Assembly: GCA_002692605.1 (NCBI GenBank)
Contig: NZLE01000070.1
Coordinates: 2,350-15,070, forward strand
Reading direction: 5' to 3'
Length of the DNA: 12,721 nt
DNA from: Opitutia bacterium
GTDB taxonomy: Bacteria > Verrucomicrobiota > Verrucomicrobiia > Opitutales > Seribacteraceae
In this document: positions 6,385-12,721 of the stretch, piece after piece
Layout: the number at the start of each line of letters is the position of its first letter
Numbering within the stretch: position 1 is the first letter of the stretch
Made by a program: the position numbers and the translations under genes
Notes under the pieces: model-generated
The model's database searches: none
Seen by the model: only the letters and a program-made list of their open reading frames with translations
Told to the model about the DNA's origin: nothing

Positions 6385-7920
6385 TTAATTTGGTAATTCG
6401 ATGAGGAATACCGTGCCCTCGGATGAGGTTTTTTCAAGAGAAATCTTTCCTTTGTGCCGGACCAAAATATCCTTGCACAATGGAAGTCCCAACCCGACGC
6501 CATCCATTTTGTCGGAATAAAGGGGTTCGAATATTCTTTCCCGGTGTTCGCTGGTGATTCCGCTTCCACGATCCCACACTCTGATTTGCACGGAAGGACC
6601 TCCTTTTTTTTGAGCGATGACTCCCAATGGACATCTGCCCGGGCTTCCATTGGATGCTTGAATGGAGTTAAGAAATAGATTCGATAGGACTTGGCGGAAG
6701 AGGATGCGGTCCACTTTCACCTCAAAGGCGTCAGGTTCGTACCTGAATCGAAAGTCGGAAGAGTTGGAGGTATCGGTGTACATGAGAGCCTCTTTGGCCA
6801 GTTCCTCCAGATCGACGCTTTCGATTTTGATGCTTTCTTCCTTCGTCATTTGAAGAAGCCTCTCGATGACCTCGTCACTTCGGGAGAGTTCACGGTCAAT
6901 CACCTCAAGGTGATGGGTGACCTTGGGGTCGTCTTCGTTCTTGAGTCGAAGGAAATAAACGGAGTTGCGAATCGCGGCCATGGGGTTGCGCAATTCATGG
7001 GCAATGTTCGAAGACACCTGCCCGACGCTTGCGAGCTTCTCGCGTTTGTTGAGTTGATCCTTGGTTTGGATCAATTCACTCGTCGCCTTCTCCTTTTGGT
7101 TCATTTCGGCGATGATTCTTTGGTTGGCGATGGTTAAATCCAGAGTCCGTTCCTTAACCCGGTCTTCCATGTCATTTTTGGATTCGAGGAGCCTCCGGTT
7201 GCTTTCCGCAAGAGAATCCATCATTTGGTTAAAGAGAGTGGTCAGCTTGCCAAACTCATCCTCACTGAGTTTTTTGGCCCGGTGTCCGTAGGTGCCCTCG
7301 GTGGAAATCTTTTCCGCGACGGTCATCAGTTCCTTCAAGGGTCGGGTGAGCGCATTTTGATACCAAAGCGTCACCAATAGGATAATTAGAATGATGATGA
7401 ACCATGAGCTTCCCACAAATTGGATAAAGGTGGTTCTTTTTTGAATGAGGTCGGAAAGGGATCTTTCCACGGAAATCAAACCGACTTGCTCATCGAAGGA
7501 AAGAATGGGTTTGGTTACGCGTAAGATCCGTTCGGCCCATATTTCGCCAATTTGAGGAGGAGAACTTGGGTATTCTGAAGAATCGTCTGGATGAACGGAA
7601 GTAAAGTATTCGAAGTCAGCGAATTTGCTTTCTAGGTTTTTCTTCCAAACGCTTACTCGCTTGATTTGGGGATTGATGGAGAGGGAATCGATCAAATCAT
7701 AAGCGCTGACTACGTCTTCAAAGGCAATGGCGGGTGGCAAACTTTTGGCCAAAGAGGTCGTTTGGTGGACGACCTCATCAAAAATAAGGCTTTTCGCAGT
7801 GTTTGCCTCACGGTTGTAGAGGAAAAGGCCCCCCATCGTAGGCAAAATCAAAGAAATAAGCACGGTCGAGAGCAAAAACTTTGCTCGGAATGACCAAGGT
7901 TGCCCAATACGCTTCATCAT
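6385..7920 (-). CDS. Membrane sensor histidine kinase (CHASE8-like sensor, HAMP, HisKA, HATPase)
   Basis: The 511-aa kinase has a first membrane segment at about 16-35 and a second at about 166-187, enclosing a periplasmic domain. Residues 57-103 (LAKSLPPAIAFEDVVSAY and on to KFADF) resemble the CHASE8 sensor family. A HAMP linker follows (about 186-240, TRPLKELMTVAEKI), then a coiled coil (240-295). The HisKA box is VSSNIAHELRNPMAAIRNS with phospho-acceptor His308. The ATPase domain shows the N box LSNLFLNSIQAS (Asn414, Asn418), G1 DRGSGI (450-455), F box IFEPLYSDK and G2 GVGLGLPLCKDI. All catalytic elements are present, so it should autophosphorylate and pass phosphate to the response regulator encoded immediately downstream. 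The start codon is the first of two adjacent ATGs. The stimulus is unknown. Confidence 0.95.
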   Translation of the reverse strand: MMKRIGQPWSFRAKFLLSTVLISLILPTMGGLFLYNREANTAKSLIFDEVVHQTTSLAKSLPPAIAFEDVVSAYDLIDSLSINPQIKRVSVWKKNLESKFADFEYFTSVHPDDSSEYPSSPPQIGEIWAERILRVTKPILSFDEQVGLISVERSLSDLIQKRTTFIQFVGSSWFIIILIILLVTLWYQNALTRPLKELMTVAEKISTEGTYGHRAKKLSEDEFGKLTTLFNQMMDSLAESNRRLLESKNDMEDRVKERTLDLTIANQRIIAEMNQKEKATSELIQTKDQLNKREKLASVGQVSSNIAHELRNPMAAIRNSVYFLRLKNEDDPKVTHHLEVIDRELSRSDEVIERLLQMTKEESIKIESVDLEELAKEALMYTDTSNSSDFRFRYEPDAFEVKVDRILFRQVLSNLFLNSIQASNGSPGRCPLGVIAQKKGGPSVQIRVWDRGSGITSEHRERIFEPLYSDKMDGVGLGLPLCKDILVRHKGKISLEKTSSEGTVFLIELPN

Positions 7921-7978
7921 CGTTTGGTCATCGAAAGACCTTATGGATGATTGTCCCGCCCACCCATTGGATCGAGAA

Positions 7979-8596
7979 TCAGGGTTCCTTGCGGATGGTG
8001 TTGATCGCTTCCTTGAGGATGTCTTCGGGCGGGCAATTCAAATGGTCACGCAATTCGGTCCTGAGAATTTCCTTAAACTCATCTTCGCTGATTTGCGGGT
8101 CTTTGGCATTCGCTTCAGAACGGATCACCGGAGATTTTTCCTCGATTTCGGAAACGTAGTTCCCTACGACTCGGTCGATTGACATATCCAAGTTTATTGC
8201 CTCGCACGCATCGTGCAGAACCTTTTTCAAGTCATTGATTTCGGTGATTCCGGTAATCAACCTGAAAGGAAGTTTTAATCGATGTTTCAAGAGAAGGAAA
8301 AGGTCTTCGGACGTAACCAGCGGGCTTTCATCGGGCAAAACGAAGATGGAATAGGATTGGTAATGACCGGAGCGGAGCAACCAAGTGATGGAGTTGCAGT
8401 GATCCAAGCTGACCCGAGTGATGGAACTGAGTTCTTCCAGGCAATTCAAGTATTCTTGATGGTCTTCAGTCAGATAGATGGCTCGAAGTTTCCTGTCCGA
8501 GCCAGTTTCAAGAACTCTGCCGGAAAGCTTATCCAAGTCGATTTTATCAAGGGAATATGGGGAATTCCTCGACGATTTTTTCAGCGTATCGATCAT
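7979..8596 (-). CDS. Unrecognised signalling protein, possibly a degenerate receiver domain
   Basis: No family is recognised with confidence in this 205-aa protein. Residues about 37-135 show the alternating strand/helix pattern of a receiver domain: LRAIYLTED, helix, SSITRVSLDH, helix, YSIFVLPDES, helix, FRLITGI, helix. The acidic pair, the Asp at the exact end of strand 3 and the conserved Lys are not obvious, so phosphorylation is doubtful. The N-terminal 35 residues are polar, and the C-terminal 45 (ISEDEFKEILRTELRDHL and on) form a charged helical tail. There is no signal peptide or membrane segment. It is the first gene of the probable operon with the histidine kinase, which starts 58 bp downstream, so it may modulate that pathway. 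Assignment of the fold is inference from pattern, not from motif identity. Confidence 0.75.
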   Translation of the reverse strand: MIDTLKKSSRNSPYSLDKIDLDKLSGRVLETGSDRKLRAIYLTEDHQEYLNCLEELSSITRVSLDHCNSITWLLRSGHYQSYSIFVLPDESPLVTSEDLFLLLKHRLKLPFRLITGITEINDLKKVLHDACEAINLDMSIDRVVGNYVSEIEEKSPVIRSEANAKDPQISEDEFKEILRTELRDHLNCPPEDILKEAINTIRKEP

Positions 8597-8699
8597 AACA
8601 CAGTGGATAGGGGATTAGGTTTACTCTACAATACAATAGGACTAGGTCAAACGAGAAAATCACCCTCTCTTTTTGAGGTAATCCGAACCTAGTAAAACA
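8597..8699. other. Intergenic region with promoter and inverted repeat
   Basis: This 103-bp gap, the longest in the window, separates the HAD gene end from the signalling operon start (both on the minus strand). It holds the candidate promoter at 8623-8650 and an inverted repeat ACTAGGT (8641-8647) / ACCTAGT (8687-8693), arms 39 bp apart. A short CCTC/GAGG hairpin (8664-8678) with A/T-rich flanks might be a weak terminator for the HAD gene. No open frame of note was found. Confidence 0.5.
8623..8650 (-). promoter_or_regulatory. Candidate promoter of the signalling operon
   Basis: On the minus strand TTGACC (8645-8650) and TAGAGT (8623-8628) lie 16 bp apart, 27 bp upstream of the ATG at 8596. 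The -35 matches consensus at five positions; the -10 is moderate. The left arm of the inverted repeat (8641-8647) overlaps the -35, which would suit a regulator. Confidence 0.4.
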
Positions 8700-9341
8700 C
8701 TAGTTGAGAATCAAACGACTCAGTTCTTCGAGGTTGTAAGTTACCACGCAATCGGGGAGTGCGGAAAGTTCTTCGAAACTATGAGTTCCGGTGCTCACTA
8801 AATAAGCTTTCATGCCCACTGCGCGGGCAGTTTCATAATCGTAAGGCGAGTCCCCGACGTAAATCGTACTTTCGACTTTTGCTCCGAATTCATCCAGAGT
8901 TCTACGCGTCAAACGGGAGTCCGGTTTTTTCCACTCGGTATCATTGGCTCCAACCACCAATTCCAAGTATGAGTCAAAACCTAGATGAGAACAGGCGGCG
9001 CGGGCATGGGGACCGTGCTTATTGGTGAGAACAGCGGTTCGAATCCCTGAATCCGAGCATTTCCGAAGCATTTCAATCGATCCCGGAAGGGCAATCAGTC
9101 CGTCCAGCATTTCGGATTCGAAAATGGGTCGAAGCAAGCGCACGGCCTCCTCAGCCCGTTCCTGGCCCACCAGTTTGGCCATGGTTGAGTCGGAAGCTCC
9201 TCCCACCGCTCGTTTGACGGTTTCATAACTGGGCGAGTCAAATCCCATTTGGACCAGCACTTTGGAAAATGCCCGATGAATCGGACCGAATTGATCGATT
9301 AAGGTACCATCGAGGTCGAACATGATTGCCCGTATGCGCAT
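8700..9341 (-). CDS. HAD-family hydrolase, phosphoglycolate phosphatase type
   Basis: A 213-aa soluble phosphatase with all four HAD motifs: I, FDLDGTLID (nucleophile Asp9, acid Asp11); II, AVLTNKHG with the Thr; III, the Lys in WKKPDSR; and IV, YVGDSPYDYETA with the two metal-binding acids. The helical insert after motif I (IHRAFSKVLVQMGF and on) is the C1 cap typical of phosphoglycolate phosphatase, PpaX and beta-phosphoglucomutase relatives. The likely reaction is hydrolysis of a small phosphorylated metabolite such as 2-phosphoglycolate; the exact substrate cannot be read from the sequence. I chose the ATG at 9341 because the HAD motif starts directly after it and AAAGGA lies just upstream (9345-9350 on this strand, 3 nt away). 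A longer frame to 9536 would add 65 residues and run into the divergent transporter gene, and was rejected. The gap to that gene is 35 bp. Confidence 0.92.
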   Translation of the reverse strand: MRIRAIMFDLDGTLIDQFGPIHRAFSKVLVQMGFDSPSYETVKRAVGGASDSTMAKLVGQERAEEAVRLLRPIFESEMLDGLIALPGSIEMLRKCSDSGIRTAVLTNKHGPHARAACSHLGFDSYLELVVGANDTEWKKPDSRLTRRTLDEFGAKVESTIYVGDSPYDYETARAVGMKAYLVSTGTHSFEELSALPDCVVTYNLEELSRLILN

Positions 9342-9376
9342 ATTTCCTTTACTTTGATTGGTAACGAGTTTGATAA

Positions 9377-10540
9377 ATGACAAACCTTCACCATACCTCT
9401 TCGCCCAAAAATGGCGAAAGTAAAAAGCCTTGCATAGCCTTTTCCGGGGATGGAGATGCGGTTGTCTGCCGTTTCGGAGGCAAATGGTCTTTGAATGATG
9501 ATTTCCGAGACGAACTCCAGCAGGATTGGAAGTCATATTTGAAAAGAAACTCCTCTTTCAATGAGATGAGTTTTGAATTGGAAGAGAGTGTCCAGTGGGA
9601 TTCGACCTTAGTTGTTTTCCTGTCAAAGATGATTGGAACCTTGGATGCGAGTGGTAAGAAGATCGTTTTGAATGATCTGCCCGAAGGTCTTCGCAGTTTG
9701 CTCAATATGAGCGGTTTGAGCCCCACTCTTTCCAAAAATCAATACGCGAACCGCAAGCTCTATTTTCCCGATCTCAAATTTCTTTTTTTTGCAAGTCGGT
9801 TCGTTTCCTTTTGGGGTGAGTGGGTACTGGCCTTTTCTCGGTTGGTTTGTGGAAAGTCGAAGATGCGGTGGTATGATTTTGCGGAGGCCGCTCGTTCGAG
9901 CGGAGCCTCGGCTTTGCCAATCGTAACCTTAATCAGTTTTTTAACAGGCCTCACCATGGCCTTCGTTGGAAGCGTGCAGTTGGAAAAGTTCAATGCCAAA
10001 ATTTACGTCGCCGATTTGGTCAGCTTGGCCATGGTGCGAGAAATGGGAGCCTTGATGGTTGCGATCATCATGGCGGGGCGGACGGGCGCGGCTTTCGCAG
10101 CGGAAATTGGAAACATGAAATTGAATGAAGAAATCGATTCCCTTAGGACTTTTGGGATTTCTCCGATTGATTTTTTGGTGCTGCCGAGAACCCTAGCCCT
10201 TTTTCTTATGACGCCTCTGCTCACCTTGTATGCGGACGTGGTTGGTATGCTCGGAGGGCTTGCCGTGGGCACTCAGGTTATGGATTTTTCGGTTTTGCAC
10301 TATTTCGAACAAACGCAGTCCGCTCTGAGTAGTATGTGGGAAATCTTTTCCGGATTGCTGAAAAGTCTCTTGTTCGGATTGATTATTGGACTGGTTGGTT
10401 GCTACAAGGGATTGAATGCCGGAAGCAATTCCGCATCCTTGGGAAAGGCAGTGACTTCTGCGGTGGTACTCTCGATCACTTTGATCGTGGTCTGTGATGC
10501 CATGTTTGAAATTATCTTCAGTTACCTTGATTTGAGATGA
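9377..10540 (+). CDS. MlaE-family lipid ABC transporter permease with fused N-terminal STAS domain
   Basis: Membrane subunit of an MCE-type phospholipid transporter in the inner membrane. Residues about 18-118 form a STAS (MlaB-like) domain, with WDSTLVVFL (74-82) at the place of the conserved Asp-Ser/Thr strand-helix turn. Residues about 135-387 are the MlaE permease, with hydrophobic segments near 178-200, 222-245, 267-297, 325-345 and 360-385. The hallmark REMGALMVAIIMAGRTGAAF (221-240) and the following AAEIGNMKLNEEIDSL match the MlaE core closely; GCYKGLNAGSNSASLGKAV (341-359) is the conserved C-terminal loop. In E. coli the STAS protein MlaB is separate, so here regulator and permease are one chain. 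The gene ends by overlapping the ATPase start (ATGA). The ATG at 9377 has no clear Shine-Dalgarno; the 35-bp divergent gap must hold its promoter. Confidence 0.94.
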   Translation: MTNLHHTSSPKNGESKKPCIAFSGDGDAVVCRFGGKWSLNDDFRDELQQDWKSYLKRNSSFNEMSFELEESVQWDSTLVVFLSKMIGTLDASGKKIVLNDLPEGLRSLLNMSGLSPTLSKNQYANRKLYFPDLKFLFFASRFVSFWGEWVLAFSRLVCGKSKMRWYDFAEAARSSGASALPIVTLISFLTGLTMAFVGSVQLEKFNAKIYVADLVSLAMVREMGALMVAIIMAGRTGAAFAAEIGNMKLNEEIDSLRTFGISPIDFLVLPRTLALFLMTPLLTLYADVVGMLGGLAVGTQVMDFSVLHYFEQTQSALSSMWEIFSGLLKSLLFGLIIGLVGCYKGLNAGSNSASLGKAVTSAVVLSITLIVVCDAMFEIIFSYLDLR

Positions 10541-11310
10541 GTGAAGCGCTCGAAAAGGTTTCCAAGGTTCTTGAGTTAAAGGAGGTGGGCTTGTCCTACG
10601 GCGATCACAAGGTCCTTGAAAAAGTGTCTTTTGCGGTCAGGGAAGGAGACTGCGTTGTGGTAATTGGGGGAAGTGGATGCGGGAAGAGCACCGTGCTTAA
10701 GGCAATGACCGGACTTCTCGAGCCGAATGGTGGAAAGGTAATGGTTCGAGGTAGGGATTACTGGGCCTCGGATTCGGTGGAAAGGTCGCTCATCACCAAG
10801 GAATTCGGGGTTCTTTTTCAAGGGGGAGCATTGTGGAGTTCGATGTCTTTGATGGAAAACGTTTCGCTTCCCCTCAAAACCCACACCGCGCTCGGAGACG
10901 AAGAGATTGCTCAGATCGCAAGTTACAAACTGAGTCTGGTCGGCTTACGCGGTTTTGAGAATTTCTATCCATCCGAGCTGAGTGGAGGCATGAAAAAGCG
11001 AGCCGGTCTGGCCCGAGCCATGGCTTTGGACCCGAAAGTTCTTTTTCTTGACGAACCTTCCGCCGGGTTGGATCCCTTGACTTCCAGGAGGCTGGATGAT
11101 TTGATCAATGAATTGAAGGAGAGTTTGGGAATCACATTTGTCGTAATCACCCATGAATTGGCAAGTATCTTTGAAATCGCTGATTATGCTGTTTTTTTGG
11201 ATGCGGAAACAAAAACGCTCATCGATCAGGGTACACCTCTTCAATTGCTTCATTCGAGCGCTCACGATCAAGTTCGCGCTTTCTTGAGTCGAGGGAACGA
11301 AACGCCCTAG
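10537..11310 (+). CDS. MlaF-type ATP-binding protein of MCE lipid transporter
   Basis: The cytoplasmic ATPase that drives the MlaE-type permease. The 257 residues carry every ABC element: Walker A GGSGCGKST (44-52), Q loop LFQGGALWSS (Gln95), signature LSGGMKKRAGLARAM (148-162), Walker B KVLFLDEPSAGLDP with catalytic Glu173, and H loop ITHE (His206). FQGGALWSS and LSGGMKKR are typical of the MlaF subfamily rather than of other importers. The start overlaps the permease stop by four bases (ATGA), implying translational coupling. The C-terminal tail (LLHSSAHDQVRAFLSRG) matches the usual MlaF ending, which contacts the STAS partner in E. coli. Confidence 0.96.
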   Translation: MSEALEKVSKVLELKEVGLSYGDHKVLEKVSFAVREGDCVVVIGGSGCGKSTVLKAMTGLLEPNGGKVMVRGRDYWASDSVERSLITKEFGVLFQGGALWSSMSLMENVSLPLKTHTALGDEEIAQIASYKLSLVGLRGFENFYPSELSGGMKKRAGLARAMALDPKVLFLDEPSAGLDPLTSRRLDDLINELKESLGITFVVITHELASIFEIADYAVFLDAETKTLIDQGTPLQLLHSSAHDQVRAFLSRGNETP

Positions 11311-11358
11311 AACTTGCTCATTGATTCATGACCATGGAATTCCTAACATAACACTCGC

Positions 11359-12267
11359 GTGAAATCATCAGGTAACAGTATTTTGGTCGGGGTCTTCTCT
11401 TTGGGTGGATTGATCCTTCTGCTCGGTTTCGCCATCTTCACTGGTGGCTTTTCATCGATCGGAAGCAGGAACGAACGATTCGTTTTAGTTTTTCATGAAA
11501 ATATGTATGGCTTGTACGAGGGAGGAAAAGTAACCTTGAATGGGGTAAGGATTGGTCGGGTTGAAAGGTTCTTTCTTGGCGATGCGGTGGAAGACGGTCC
11601 GGTTCCCGTACTGATCGAAATCAACCGAAAACTTGTCTTGCGGCACATGGTGGAAAGTGGAAACGAAATTTTTGATCAGGAAGGTCTCTTTAAGGAGGAA
11701 ATCATTCCAAGGTTGGTCGGGCAGTTGATTCAAGAAAGTTTCGTCACGGGAATCTTGTACGTTAATCTCACCACCGATGAGCTTTATGATCAAGCCGATC
11801 TCAGTAAACCGACCCTTTATGGACACCGTGAGCTTCGTACACAGGCTTCGATCTTCGCGGAACTCAGCGAGAGCATAAACTTGGATAAATTGAGCAAGCA
11901 GATCAGCAAATTGATGGAGGCTGCAACCGGACGTTTGGAGGAATTGGATTTTGCGATGGTTATGAAAGATTTCGCGGAAACGAACGTTGCATTGCGCGCA
12001 TTCATAAGTGACTTTTCCGAAGCCTATTTGGGTTTGGGGCCTAGCCTTTTAAAGACTTCGGAGCAATCTCGGGTGACTCTTGCCAAAGTGAGTGACTTAG
12101 CCGAGCGATTGGAAACCGTAGTGGCTCCTGAGTCCGACCTTCGGTTCGAGGTGGAGACCACCTTTCGCGAAGTATCCGCCATGGCCAAGTCTTTGAAGAA
12201 ACTTGCGGATTTGTTGGAAAGAAATCCACAGGCAATAATCAGAGGGAAACCCTCAAAGGAGGAGTAG
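11359..12267 (+). CDS. MlaD/MCE-domain lipid-binding protein
   Basis: A 302-aa inner-membrane-anchored periplasmic protein. Residues about 8-29 (ILVGVFSLGGLILLLGFAIF) form the N-terminal membrane anchor. The MCE domain follows: FVLVFHENMYGLYEGGKV, LNGVRIGRVERF (60-71, the conserved G-x-x-x-G-x-V core) and a strand ending GILYVNLTT. The remaining roughly 140 residues are mostly helical, as in MCE proteins with one MCE domain and a long helical tail that may form a tube towards the outer membrane. The start is GTG at 11359; a stop lies in frame just upstream and no ATG alternative fits. There is no Shine-Dalgarno before it. It is 48 bp after the ATPase, and the next gene's ribosome-binding site lies inside its 3' end. 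Confidence 0.93.
   Translation: MKSSGNSILVGVFSLGGLILLLGFAIFTGGFSSIGSRNERFVLVFHENMYGLYEGGKVTLNGVRIGRVERFFLGDAVEDGPVPVLIEINRKLVLRHMVESGNEIFDQEGLFKEEIIPRLVGQLIQESFVTGILYVNLTTDELYDQADLSKPTLYGHRELRTQASIFAELSESINLDKLSKQISKLMEAATGRLEELDFAMVMKDFAETNVALRAFISDFSEAYLGLGPSLLKTSEQSRVTLAKVSDLAERLETVVAPESDLRFEVETTFREVSAMAKSLKKLADLLERNPQAIIRGKPSKEE
12255..12264 (+). promoter_or_regulatory. Strong Shine-Dalgarno for the PqiC-like gene
   Basis: AAAGGAGGAG lies inside the last codons of the MCE gene, with GGAGG 9 nt before the GTG at 12272. It is the only near-consensus ribosome-binding site I noticed in the window and fixes that GTG as the start. Confidence 0.75.
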
Positions 12268-12271
12268 CATA

Positions 12272-12721
12272 GTGAAGAATTTGATTTTAGTAAGTTTGCC
12301 AAGTCTGATTTTTTTGGGCTCCTGCGTGGTACCTGAATCGACCCACGTAAAACCTGATTTTTACCTTTTGGCTCCAATTTCCGAAGATCGTAACCAGACC
12401 GATTTCGATACGGAAAACAGTTTTTACGTGAACCAAGTGCAGGTGCCTAGGTACTTGCAGGATAATCGACTGGTTTGCAGACCCAGGGAGGAATCGGTTG
12501 AGTTTCGAGAAAGCCACCGGTGGGGAGAACCCTTGGAGGAGGGCATTGCTCGCGTTTTGGGTTCCAATTTGGCGCTCAAGACGAAGATTCTAAGGTATTC
12601 CGTTTTTCCAAATCGCAAGAAAAGCGGATGCACTTGGGAAATTGGCATGTCGGTCGAGAGATTTGAGAAAATTAACGGTGAGCAAATTAGATTGAAGGGC
12701 ATTTTTGAAATAACCTCTTTG
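12272..12721 (+). CDS. PqiC-family (ABC transporter auxiliary) lipoprotein, 3' end outside window
   Basis: The visible 150 residues start with a lipoprotein signal peptide: Lys2, a hydrophobic stretch, and the lipobox LGSC with Cys18. The mature part matches what I know of the PqiC/DUF330 family (outer-membrane lipoproteins working with MCE transporters): FYLLAPI early, VNQVQVPRYLQDNRLVCR in the middle, then HRWGEPLEEGIARVLGSNL. Family members are about 190-210 residues, so roughly a quarter is missing beyond the window. It begins with GTG 4 bp after the MCE stop. It should be anchored in the outer membrane and complete the lipid path from the MlaE-type permease through the MCE protein. Confidence 0.9.
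   Translation, partial: MKNLILVSLPSLIFLGSCVVPESTHVKPDFYLLAPISEDRNQTDFDTENSFYVNQVQVPRYLQDNRLVCRPREESVEFRESHRWGEPLEEGIARVLGSNLALKTKILRYSVFPNRKKSGCTWEIGMSVERFEKINGEQIRLKGIFEITSL

Noticed and set aside
9342..9536. 65-residue N-terminal extension of the HAD phosphatase
   Set aside because: The HAD motif starts right after ATG 9341, which has an AAAGGA upstream, and the extension would overlap the divergent permease gene.
11311..11358. Imperfect palindrome around CATGACCATGGAATTCC between ATPase and MCE genes
   Set aside because: Symmetry is short and imperfect and no T tract follows, so neither a terminator nor an operator can be supported.

Overview
The window is a compact stretch of bacterial chromosome with 13 protein-coding genes. 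Two run off the ends: a pseudouridine synthase at the left and a transport lipoprotein at the right. I see no rRNA, tRNA, CRISPR array, insertion sequence or prophage gene. No gene-free stretch exceeds about 105 bp, and most gaps are under 60 bp. The organism is a diderm (Gram-negative) bacterium: it has an MlaE/MlaF/MCE lipid transporter with a lipoprotein partner and an L,D-transpeptidase. Weak or missing Shine-Dalgarno sequences at most starts, several TTG/GTG starts, moderate GC and the style of the proteins suggest Verrucomicrobiota (Opitutia-like). That placement is inference and only moderately confident.

Region 1 (1-2615, + strand): an RluA-family pseudouridine synthase, a 184-aa helical/acidic protein of unknown function, and an actin-like ATPase whose sequence looks closer to MamK (the magnetosome filament actin) than to MreB or FtsA. 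No magnetosome genes are visible.

Region 2 (2622-5130, - strand): reading from the right, aspartate-semialdehyde dehydrogenase, a 143-aa unknown protein and an HDOD-domain signalling protein. Spacings of about 27-60 bp suggest co-transcription. The HDOD gene meets the actin gene tail to tail, with a perfect 14-bp palindrome covering both stop codons.

Region 3 (5130-5672, + strand): an L,D-transpeptidase (YkuD) variant with an altered active-site motif and no signal peptide. Its annotated start abuts the asd start head to head.

Region 4 (5676-8596, - strand): a three-gene signalling cassette. From the promoter side it encodes a receiver-like protein without obvious phosphorylation chemistry, a membrane histidine kinase with a CHASE8-like sensor, and a response regulator with one intact and one degenerate receiver domain and no output domain.

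Region 5 (8700-9341, - strand): a HAD-family phosphatase of the phosphoglycolate phosphatase type.

Region 6 (9377-end, + strand): an MCE lipid-transport operon comprising a STAS-MlaE fusion permease, an MlaF-type ATPase, an MlaD-type MCE protein and a PqiC-type lipoprotein (cut by the window edge). Together they would move lipids between the inner and outer membranes.

The most interesting items are the MamK-like actin with its uncharacterised upstream partner, and the signalling cassette with two degenerate receiver-like modules.
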